Origin: Planctomycetales bacterium
GTDB lineage: Bacteria; Planctomycetota; Planctomycetia; Pirellulales; UBA7805
DNA: 10,815 nt
Assembly (NCBI GenBank): GCA_011772275.1
Contig: WVZU01000166.1
Coordinates: forward strand, 1 to 10,815
Direction: 5' to 3'
The position numbers were made by a program, and so were the translations under genes. This document shows, one piece after another, positions 1 to 7,055 of this stretch (within the stretch, counting starts at the first letter, position 1; each line of letters starts with the position of its first letter). Under the pieces are notes generated by a model. The model saw nothing but the letters and a program-made list of their open reading frames with translations, was not told the origin of the DNA and made no database searches.

Positions 1-292
1 TTGCCGCTCGCCGCTGATCTCCATCGCGGCCAACGCCGGCCAGGACGGCAGCATCGTCTGCGAGAAGGTGGCCGACAGCGACGGGAACTTCGGTTACAAC
101 GCCGCGACCGATGTGTACGAGGACCTGGTCGAGGCCGGCGTGATCGATCCGACGAAGGTCACCCGCACGGCCCTCCAGAATGCCGCCAGCGTCTCGACGC
201 TGCTGCTGACCAGCGACGCCCTGATCGCAGAAAAGCCCAAGGAGGAGAAGAAAGGCGCAGCCGGGCACGGCGGCGACTACGATATGTATTGA
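1..292 (+). CDS. groEL: 60 kDa chaperonin GroEL, C-terminal end (partial)
   Basis: This is the last 96 codons of a GroEL chaperonin, which folds proteins inside a double-ring ATP-driven cage in the cytoplasm. The window starts within the gene; the first whole codon is at base 2. The readable part matches the C-terminal equatorial domain: a segment reading [16 protein letters not shown], then [23 protein letters not shown], then the helix [20 protein letters not shown]. All are hallmark GroEL sequences, so the family is certain. After the conserved domain comes a charged linker (EKPKEEKK) and a tail ending GHGGDYDMY rather than the usual Gly-Gly-Met repeats. Planctomycetes often carry several groEL paralogues, and this fragment does not show which copy it is or whether groES precedes it. 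A terminator follows directly. Confidence 0.97.
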   Translation, partial: CRSPLISIAANAGQDGSIVCEKVADSDGNFGYNAATDVYEDLVEAGVIDPTKVTRTALQNAASVSTLLLTSDALIAEKPKEEKKGAAGHGGDYDMY

Positions 293-324
293 TCATCGTT
301 TGGAAAAAGCCGCAAAATCGAAAA

Positions 325-356
325 GGGGCCGGCGCCAAGGCGCTGGTCCCTTTTTT
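325..356 (+). terminator. Rho-independent terminator of groEL
   Basis: A 12-bp stem (325-336 with 339-350, two G-U pairs, tight CAAG-type loop) is followed by six T residues (351-356), with an A-run on the 5' side. It begins 33 bp after the groEL stop codon. The A-run upstream could let it also act weakly on the opposite strand, where the toxin gene ends about 80 bp away. Confidence 0.92.
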
Positions 357-437
357 CGTTGGCGTCCCCGGCTTTAGTACGCTCTTGGCCGTCAGCTACG
401 TATGGGCGGACTTCGAATCGCTCGTCACTCAGCTGGC

Positions 438-782
438 TCATTCCGCCTGCAGGCGGTACTCCAACTGCGGCGATGCTTCGGTCCAACAAGTTGATTTGCG
501 GGACTTAAAAAAACCAGAATGCCGACTGTGATGCTTTATGACAAGAATGCGAATCGTATCGGGTAGACAACGGAAGTACACGCAGTAAGGAAACTGCTTG
601 ACGCGGCACCGTTGGAAATTGCCCTCAATAATCGGAAATCGTTTTGGATCTCGCAGGATTTGTTCGACCGCGGTATCGACTGCGTCAAGAAAATCCGATC
701 CCAGGCCGGCGGCTCGTCGATCGTAAAATTTCGCGTCTTCAATCAGCTCGTTTTCCGCGTCCGGATGCCACGTCACTCGCAT
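438..782 (-). CDS. ParE/RelE-family toxin of a toxin-antitoxin pair
   Basis: This 114-residue protein looks like a ParE/RelE-superfamily toxin. Evidence is the N-terminal WHPDAENELIEDAKFYDRRAAGLGSDFLDAVDTAVEQI helical hairpin, the DPKRFP turn, and the beta-strand core RCRVKQFPYCVYFRCLPDTIRILVIKHHSRHSG. Members of the superfamily either inhibit DNA gyrase (ParE) or cleave mRNA on the ribosome (RelE); the sequence does not decide which. The start lies inside the antitoxin gene (10-bp overlap), so translation is probably coupled and the antitoxin is made first. Family members usually stop shortly after the position equivalent to about residue 95. This one has roughly 19 extra residues with no recognisable motif, starting just after a 7-base homopolymer (507-513), so the true C-terminus is uncertain. 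Confidence 0.85.
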   Translation of the reverse strand: MRVTWHPDAENELIEDAKFYDRRAAGLGSDFLDAVDTAVEQILRDPKRFPIIEGNFQRCRVKQFPYCVYFRCLPDTIRILVIKHHSRHSGFFKSRKSTCWTEASPQLEYRLQAE

Positions 783-1012
783 CCGATCGACCGCCGTGCA
801 TTCTCCATCACGTCCGCATGCGAGCGCTCGGAAACGTCACCTCGCGACAACTCTTCATCGCGACGCCGCGCATCGGTAATGGCCTCGGCATCAGATTCCG
901 GCGTGATGGCGACAAGTTCATCCTCAATGCTTTCCCAAAGTCGTTGTGCAATGGCTGCCCGTTCCGTTGGCGGTAGAGCCATAATCTGATTTGTTAGGTC
1001 AGCCGTGCTCAT
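773..1012 (-). CDS. Antitoxin, putative addiction-module component family
   Basis: This 79-residue acidic protein begins MSTADLTNQIMALPPTERAAIAQRLWESIED. The pattern of a short helix, LPPxERAxIAxRLWESIED, then an acidic helix ending in a variable tail is that of the small antitoxins annotated as putative addiction module component (Unstab_antitox type), which usually sit just upstream of a ParE/RelE toxin gene, as here. It should bind and neutralise the toxin encoded by the overlapping downstream gene and be degraded faster than it. The ATG at 1012 is preceded by an AGGA at 1022-1025, nine bases away, which supports this start over longer open frames. It starts 38 bp downstream of the DUF1501 stop on the same strand, so it could be read from that transcript or from its own unseen promoter. 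No separate DNA-binding domain is visible. Confidence 0.85.
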   Translation of the reverse strand: MSTADLTNQIMALPPTERAAIAQRLWESIEDELVAITPESDAEAITDARRRDEELSRGDVSERSHADVMENARRSIGCE

Positions 1013-1050
1013 TGAGATTTTTCCTGTGCAGGCAAGTGGATATTTAGTCT

Positions 1051-2322
1051 TTACGCGAAGAGCTCTTTGATCAGACGGCCGCCGTTGGCGATTTTCATGG
1101 GGCGGCCGTTCGTGGCGGTGAAGCGCGTGTCGAGCGAGATGCCGATGCCGTGCAGTACCGAGGCCATCAGGTCTTCGGATGTGTAGGGCTCGGTGTCGAC
1201 CGCCGTGCCGTCCGCGTTGGTCTGGCCCACCGCAATGCCGCGCTGGAAACCGGCACCGCCCACCACGACGCTCCAACTGCGGGCCCAGTGGTCGCGGCCC
1301 GTGTTGCCGTTGATCCGCGGCGTGCGGCCGAACTCGCCCATCCACACAATGGCCACATTGTCCAGCATGCCTCGCTGGTCCAGGTCGCTGACCAACGCGG
1401 CCATGGCCCGATCCATCTCGGGCAGCTTGGTTTGCAGGCGGTCGAAATTGTCACTGTGCGTGTCCCAGCCGCCCAAATTGACTTCGACGAAGGGCACACC
1501 CGTTTCCACGAGGCGGCGAGCCATCAGGCAGCCGCGGCCGAAGTTGGTGTTGCCATATTGCTCGCGGACCTCGGCCGACTCCTGGTTGACCTTAAACGCG
1601 TCCATCTGCTTGCTGCTCATCAGCCGCTGGGTCTTCTGCAGCACCTTGGCATGTTCCTGCGGTGCGCTGCCCCGGTTCTGACGTATAAAACTGGCTTCGA
1701 GCTGGTTCAGCAGTTTCACGCGATCACGAACCCGTTCGGGATCGATGTCCATCTGCAGGTCTTTGACCTGGCCGTTGGAATTGACGACGAACGGCGCATA
1801 GGCCATGCCCAGGAATCCTGGACCGGCACTGCTACCGCCGACCGAGACAAAGGGAGGGATCTCCAGCTGCGGGCGGGTCGGTTCCAGTTCATGAGCGACC
1901 ACGGCACCGTAGCTGGGGTGCTGGACGTTTGGATTGGGCACGTAACCGGTGTGCATGTAATAACGTCCCCGGTTATGGTCGGCCTCACGCGTGCTCATCG
2001 ACCTCACGATCGACATGTGGTGCATCTGCTGGGCCATCAACGGCATATGCTCGGTGATCTGCATGTCCCCGCTGGTGGCGATGGGTCGGAAGGGCCCCCC
2101 ATTGACGCTACCCGGCTTGAGGTCCCAGATGTCGATCGTGGCCGGTCCGCCGCCCATCCACAACAGGATGACTGCCTTTTGGTTCTTCTGCAGATCGGCG
2201 GCATGGGCTTGGAGGGTAGAAGCAAAATTCAAGGCCGGCACAGCCAGGGCGGAAGCGCCCGCGACATGCTTCATGAAGTGACGACGCGACATACCGTCTG
2301 GCGTACTGAAATCGAACTGCAT
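1051..2322 (-). CDS. DUF1501 protein with twin-arginine signal
   Basis: This is a 423-residue DUF1501 protein, a family of unknown function abundant in Planctomycetes and structurally related to the alkaline phosphatase/sulfatase fold. The N-terminus carries a twin-arginine export signal (SRRHFMK at 12-18, hydrophobic ASALAVPAL, likely cleavage near AHA at 39-41), so the protein is probably folded in the cytoplasm and exported. Hallmarks are in order: LLWMGGGPATIDIWDLKPG (53-71), GGWDTHSDNF (284-293), DLDQRGMLDNVAIVWMGEFGRTP (313-335) and GRDHW (342-346). The Asp, His and Glu residues of these motifs are plausible metal or catalytic ligands, but that is inference. Length and both ends are normal. 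It lies 114 bp downstream of the DUF1549/DUF1553 gene, the usual partner, and is probably co-transcribed with it. Confidence 0.93.
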   Translation of the reverse strand: MQFDFSTPDGMSRRHFMKHVAGASALAVPALNFASTLQAHAADLQKNQKAVILLWMGGGPATIDIWDLKPGSVNGGPFRPIATSGDMQITEHMPLMAQQMHHMSIVRSMSTREADHNRGRYYMHTGYVPNPNVQHPSYGAVVAHELEPTRPQLEIPPFVSVGGSSAGPGFLGMAYAPFVVNSNGQVKDLQMDIDPERVRDRVKLLNQLEASFIRQNRGSAPQEHAKVLQKTQRLMSSKQMDAFKVNQESAEVREQYGNTNFGRGCLMARRLVETGVPFVEVNLGGWDTHSDNFDRLQTKLPEMDRAMAALVSDLDQRGMLDNVAIVWMGEFGRTPRINGNTGRDHWARSWSVVVGGAGFQRGIAVGQTNADGTAVDTEPYTSEDLMASVLHGIGISLDTRFTATNGRPMKIANGGRLIKELFA

Positions 2323-2329
2323 GCGATAT

Positions 2330-2337
2330 TCTCCTCA
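2330..2337 (-). promoter_or_regulatory. Shine-Dalgarno site of the DUF1501 gene
   Basis: TGAGGAGA on the minus strand lies seven bases before the ATG at 2322. It favours this start over the internal ATG at 2292 that directly precedes the twin-arginine motif. Few other genes in the window have such a clear site. Confidence 0.75.
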
Positions 2338-2436
2338 AGCTGGCTGGGAACGAGTTCCCTTGGCGGGCGGCGATTTTTCAGAGGCGCGGGGGAACGACCG
2401 CGCGTGCCGGCAGACTTCCGTTTTTCCGCTCCTGGT

Positions 2437-4188
2437 TCAATGATTCAAAATAAACTCATTCGAGTTTAGCAGTACCCACCACACATCCTGGAGCGCCTCG
2501 ACAATGTTCGTTCGACGAGCCAGGGTAGTATTGGCCGCGTTGCGCTCGGTCTTTGTGGCTTCCCGGGCCAGAGCGGATCTGAACAACAACTGGATCTTGG
2601 CGGTCGGTTTTGTTGCCGGATCGCTGGCGACCCTTTGCAAAAATCCGCCCTGATCGGTGCTGGTGGCTCGCCGGATGAGATCCCCGTTCATCATCATCAG
2701 GATCTGGGGGATGGTGCCGTTGAAGGTGCTCGTTTCGTCATTCTCGTCGGTCCCAAATGCGATCACGAACTGTGCCAGCCACATCCTTTTGGCCTCCTCC
2801 TGCTGTTCGTACGCACCGCGGGTCTTGTGGGCCTCGGTCGCCACCAGCAGCGACTCGTACAGCTGCTCGGCCTGCATCTGCCGCGGATAAAAACGACTGA
2901 ATGCCGGCGGGTTCCCCCGTTGCGGGTCGTCGTCCTGGTTGGTCTTATTGAACCTGCTGGACAGCTGGTAGGGCTCGCTGAGCGTAATCCAGCGGATCAA
3001 CTGTTTGATATCGTAGCCGCCGTTCCGAAACTCTTCGGCCAACTTCTCCAGCAGTTCGGGTTGGGTGGGAGGATTGTGTGGCCCCAGATCGTCAAACGGC
3101 TTGGTGAATCCGTAGCTGAAAAAATGAGCCCACATACGATTGACCATCGCCACCGGCAGGTAGCCGGAGTCGACGACCAGGCGAGCCAGTTCCGAGCGGC
3201 GGTTGACGTCGTCGAGGAAACCGCTCCGATCCAATTCCGTGCGGGCCCCGTCGATGTCGGTGAAGACGGGGTAAGCGGCTTGGAGGACGCCGTTACGCAG
3301 CTCGTAATAGACTTCCGCCTCTTCCGGCGCCCGGCTGGGGCCCTCGTAGTCCTCGTTGTCCAGATCGATATAGGCGATGTCCTGACCATTGCCAAACCGC
3401 CGCAGGGCAACGGTCTGGCGGAAGAAGGAGTTCATCTCCCAAAATTGATTTTGCTTCCAGTTGTTGAAGGGATGGTCGTGACACTGGGTACACTGCACTC
3501 GGACTCCCAGGAAAAGCTGGGATGTCTGAGCCGTTGCCTGCACGCCATCCTCCGCCAGCTTGCCAGCCAGAAAGTTGACGGCACCGTTAAAACCAGGCTG
3601 GTCCGGTTTGTTGGTTCCGCGGGCACTTATCAATTCCGATACCATTTGGTCGTAAGATTTGTTCTGCCGAAAAGACTCCCGCAGATAATGCTGCATCCCC
3701 TGCCGACTGACCGGCGATTCGGCATCATTCCCGCCACTGCGTCCTATGAGGATGTTGGTCCAGATCGTTGTCCAGTGGCGGGCGTATTCTGTTGCGTACT
3801 GGTCCGACAACAAACGATCGACCAGGCGAATTCGTTTGTCGGCGCGCCGATCGTCAAGAAACGCGTCCAGCTCTGCGACCGAAGGGATCCGACCCAGCAC
3901 GTCCAGATAGACACGCCGACACCATTTGCCGTCGCTCGCCCGGTCCGATGGCTTGAAACCGTAGTCCGCCCAATTTTGCCGCAGCTGCTTGTTGATAAAG
4001 GCGACCGTGGGTTCGAAGTAAGCAGCGGCAGCGTCGGGTCGCTGCCGGAGGGCAGCCGCGTCCTTCCCGTTTGGCTTGGCCGCCGACAGCAGGGGAACAG
4101 CCACCAGGCTCATGATCGTGACGGCCAGCAGGGCCAACGGCCGGCGGGAGCGGTCGCGTAAGAGGTGCTCGATCGGGAGAGCCAACAT
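2437..4188 (-). CDS. Secreted DUF1549/DUF1553 protein
   Basis: This is a two-domain planctomycete protein of 583 residues from the chosen start. Residues 1-37 resemble a signal peptide: a basic segment, a hydrophobic core (LALLAVTIMSLVAVPLL) and small residues SAA. DUF1549 spans roughly 55-260 and contains CRRVYLDVLGRIPS and the conserved CTQCHDHPF (CTQCH at 233-237). DUF1553 spans roughly 325-580, from RSELARLVVD and NRMWAHFFSYG to the typical ending WVLLNSNEFILNH. Many relatives carry an extra N-terminal cytochrome-like domain (PSCyt1); this one does not. The CxxCH inside DUF1549 resembles a heme c motif but is a family feature, and heme binding is unproven. The frame stays open upstream to 4407, with other ATGs at 4245 and 4269; 4188 is preferred because it puts the signal peptide near the N-terminus. 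Function is unknown. It precedes the DUF1501 gene. Confidence 0.92.
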   Translation of the reverse strand: MLALPIEHLLRDRSRRPLALLAVTIMSLVAVPLLSAAKPNGKDAAALRQRPDAAAAYFEPTVAFINKQLRQNWADYGFKPSDRASDGKWCRRVYLDVLGRIPSVAELDAFLDDRRADKRIRLVDRLLSDQYATEYARHWTTIWTNILIGRSGGNDAESPVSRQGMQHYLRESFRQNKSYDQMVSELISARGTNKPDQPGFNGAVNFLAGKLAEDGVQATAQTSQLFLGVRVQCTQCHDHPFNNWKQNQFWEMNSFFRQTVALRRFGNGQDIAYIDLDNEDYEGPSRAPEEAEVYYELRNGVLQAAYPVFTDIDGARTELDRSGFLDDVNRRSELARLVVDSGYLPVAMVNRMWAHFFSYGFTKPFDDLGPHNPPTQPELLEKLAEEFRNGGYDIKQLIRWITLSEPYQLSSRFNKTNQDDDPQRGNPPAFSRFYPRQMQAEQLYESLLVATEAHKTRGAYEQQEEAKRMWLAQFVIAFGTDENDETSTFNGTIPQILMMMNGDLIRRATSTDQGGFLQRVASDPATKPTAKIQLLFRSALAREATKTERNAANTTLARRTNIVEALQDVWWVLLNSNEFILNH

Positions 4189-4401
4189 ACGGTTCACCAC
4201 CCTGGGAAGAATCGTTTGCCACCAGATGGGAACCATGGCCACCATGATCCCCCCCACCAAACCGTTCATCCTACGACAGCGAGGCGGCCGTTCCAACGGT
4301 CGACAACGCGGTGGGGAACAGTTCGCTAAGATCCAACGCGGCAAAGGGTGGAAATTATTCCCCAAATGCCCGACCAAAAAATGGCCCCCACCCCCGCCTT
4401 G

Positions 4402-4423
4402 GTACACCCCTCTAATGGGGTAC
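4402..4423. repeat. Short inverted repeat beside an AT-rich tract
   Basis: The arms GTAC-CCCC and GGGGTAC (one bulged A) surround a six-base loop. On the plus strand a T-rich tract (4428-4440) follows a few bases later, giving a terminator-like look. No plus-strand gene ends here, though, so it is more likely a feature of the leader in front of the DUF1549 gene. Confidence 0.35.
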
Positions 4424-4449
4424 AGAATTGTTTTATTTTAATACATATG

Positions 4450-4736
4450 TTCAATAATAATACAACAGGCGAGCTGGGAAGCCGGTTTGACTGGTTCCCT
4501 ACTCGCCTGTTGTTCGGCGGCTGCTGTGTCCAGCGAACCGCTCGTCAGGTGCCAAGCTCTCCTCTGCCTTCCTGATCTCCTCTAGCTGGTCTGGCCAACG
4601 TAAGCCTTTGTTGGCCCTGATGTTCCGCTAATTGGCACCGGCCTCTTCTTATCGCCGGCCCCGGGTCTGTGCCTGCATTCTCTGTTCCGACCCCGTCCGG
4701 CCTGCTGACTGTGGAGAATTGCCTCTTCACCACAGC
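4450..4736 (-). ncRNA. Candidate sigma-54-dependent small RNA or structured leader
   Basis: No convincing protein is encoded between the glnA terminator and the DUF1549 gene, but the minus strand looks like a structured transcript. A near-consensus sigma-54 element (4748-4762) predicts initiation near 4736. A hairpin with perfect 6-bp outer arms (4730-4735 with 4709-4714) would start at the second nucleotide. A second perfect stem of 7 bp lies at 4593-4616 (GGCCAAC with GTTGGCC, 10-base loop). The region ends with a long hairpin (4462-4513) followed by ATTATTATT. If that hairpin terminates, the product is an RNA of roughly 275-285 nt. If not, the same region is a long leader of the DUF1549 gene. 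I do not recognise a known RNA family. The call rests on by-eye promoter and structure matching. Confidence 0.35.
4462..4513 (-). terminator. Long hairpin with A/U-rich 3' tail, possible terminator
   Basis: Perfect 12-bp outer arms (4462-4473 and 4502-4513, ACAACAGGCGAG with its complement) enclose a 2x2 internal loop. An inner stem of about 9 bp with one bulged base and a TTTGA-type loop completes it. On the minus strand the stem is followed by ATTATTATT rather than a pure T-run, so termination is plausible but not typical. It could instead be an mRNA-stabilising hairpin. Confidence 0.45.
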
Positions 4737-4747
4737 TTTTTTTGACC

Positions 4748-4762
4748 GCAATCCGCGTGCCA
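4748..4762 (-). promoter_or_regulatory. Sigma-54 (-24/-12) promoter candidate behind glnA
   Basis: The minus strand reads TGGCACG-CGGA-TTGC, matching every defined core position of the sigma-54 consensus TGGCACG-N4-TTGC, with ten bases between the invariant GG and GC. It lies about 64 bp beyond the glnA terminator, points away from glnA, and predicts a start near 4736. Known sigma-54 promoters need an enhancer-binding activator such as NtrC; no activator site could be identified with confidence. Confidence 0.5.
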
Positions 4763-4763
4763 A

Positions 4764-4802
4764 CCAACTGGCAAGCGGGCGATTGGCCGATTTTTGCCTT
4801 GG
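4764..4802. repeat. Gapped inverted repeat next to the sigma-54 element
   Basis: On the plus strand CCAA-ct-GGCAA (4764-4774) faces TTGCC-TTGG (4794-4802): nine matching positions with a two-base insertion in one arm. It sits between the glnA terminator and the sigma-54 element, where it could be a regulator site or chance. Confidence 0.25.
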
Positions 4803-4825
4803 GCTGGCTGAGGGGGGGGCATGGC

Positions 4826-4865
4826 AAAAAAAGACCGGGCGGGCGGTCAGGCCGCCGGCCCGGTC
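4826..4865 (-). terminator. Rho-independent terminator of glnA
   Basis: A 14-bp GC-rich stem (4852-4865 with 4833-4846, one mismatch, five-base loop) is followed on the minus strand by seven T residues (4832-4826). It starts about 40 bp after the glnA stop and should separate glnA from everything downstream. Confidence 0.93.
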
Positions 4866-4906
4866 GCAGGAGCTGCCAGGGTGGGTGGGGGTCCCCTGGG
4901 CCTGGC

Positions 4907-6340
<1,434 letters not shown>

Positions 6341-6551
6341 AACCAAATAGCTCCTGTTCTACTGCCAAGCGGCCATGGGCTGTTCTGAGTGCAACGGCCG
6401 GTGATTTGTTTTGCCTGGGCAAGCGCCGTCCGCGCCGGCAATAATCTCCGCTCGGCTCAAGAAAAATAGTCCTCGGTAATCCATCCCCTCCCTACGCATT
6501 CCATTCCCTACCGCCCGTCACGCGGGGCAGCCATAAAATGTCAAAAACGAG

Positions 6552-6566
6552 GCAAATCAAATGCCA
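6552..6566 (-). promoter_or_regulatory. Sigma-54 promoter candidate of glnA
   Basis: The minus strand reads TGGCA-TTTGAT-TTGC: all of TGGCA and TTGC, with the invariant GG and GC ten bases apart as sigma-54 requires. The two following consensus positions (CG) are TT. Predicted start is near 6540, giving a leader of about 200 nt. A sigma-54 promoter in front of glnA is the classic arrangement for nitrogen-regulated expression in enteric bacteria. Confidence 0.55.
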
Positions 6567-6575
6567 CGCGATCTG

Positions 6576-6624
6576 CGCAAGCCAGCATCATAGCGCATAA
6601 TCTCTAAATTTCAATTGGCTTGCG
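6576..6624. repeat. 9-bp inverted repeat bracketing the glnA promoter, possible operator
   Basis: CGCAAGCCA at 6576-6584 and its exact complement TGGCTTGCG at 6616-6624 flank the -10 and -35 boxes of the upstream glnA promoter. Centres are 40 bp apart, about four helical turns, as expected if a regulator binds both arms on one face of the DNA. The regulator is unknown. Confidence 0.4.
6587..6614 (-). promoter_or_regulatory. Sigma-70-type promoter of glnA
   Basis: TTGAAA (6614-6609) and TATGAT (6592-6587) are separated by 16 bp on the minus strand, predicting a start near 6580 and a leader of about 240 nt. It lies upstream of the sigma-54 element, the same order as the two glnA promoters of E. 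coli. Confidence 0.6.
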
Positions 6625-7055
6625 AACATTTTTTGGAAATTGCCGCCGGCCGGCCAGACGGAAAATCTGCTCGATTATTCAGCAGCGTCTGATCAGCCTC
6701 TGCGCAAGGTAACCGCCACCTGGTGGTCGGCTGGGCTCCCGCGGGCCACTGATTGAGAAGCTTAAAAGATCGACAAGCTGGGGCAAATTGGGGGCGGCGG
6801 GGCCGCGGCACGGCGGGCGCTCCCCCCCTGGAGGCGGGTCCAGGTCGCTCGCCGCCCCCCCTGACCGGGATCCGGGTCTGCCGTGGCGCGGCCCGGTTTG
6901 GGGGGGGCTTTGGGCCACAGCAGCCCTCGGCCATCGATGTGCCATATTTCCTTCGGCCGGCGGCGGGGAGGAAACACGCCCGCGGGGGTGTCGGCTGCAG
7001 CGGTCCGGGTCTGCCGGCAGGCTCGGCGGTCGAGCGGCGCGGGGAGATTAAGAGA
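6625..7055. other. Gene-free GC-rich stretch between ctpA and the glnA promoter
   Basis: No open frame here resembles a protein. The stretch is very rich in G and C runs: eight Gs at 6900-6907, and seven Cs at 6822-6828 and at 6855-6861. It contains a small perfect hairpin (6827-6844) and a 13-bp direct repeat, TCCGGGTCTGCCG, at 6871-6883 and 7004-7016. A weak hairpin at 6974-6991 with three Ts after it on the minus strand might end ctpA transcription, but no convincing terminator was found. Confidence 0.5.

Noticed and set aside
2346..2359. Small palindrome GGGAACGAGTTCCC between the DUF1549 and DUF1501 genes
   Set aside because: Short stem, no T-run, just upstream of a clear ribosome-binding site; probably not a terminator and too short to call an operator.
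1150..2469. Long plus-strand open frame opposite the DUF1501 gene
   Set aside because: It has no recognisable domain and exactly mirrors a well-supported gene; long antisense frames are common in high-GC coding DNA.
2635..4161. Long plus-strand open frame opposite the DUF1549/DUF1553 gene
   Set aside because: Shadow of a clear two-domain gene, with no family features of its own.
4189..4407. N-terminal extension of the DUF1549 protein to the upstream starts
   Set aside because: The extension is Gly/Pro/Arg/Cys-rich, unlike the family, and would place the signal peptide deep inside the protein. A start at 4245 or 4269 remains possible.
6611..6977. Several overlapping frames in the GC-rich stretch upstream of glnA
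   Set aside because: Pro/Arg/Gly-rich translations on both strands reflect G and C runs, not protein.
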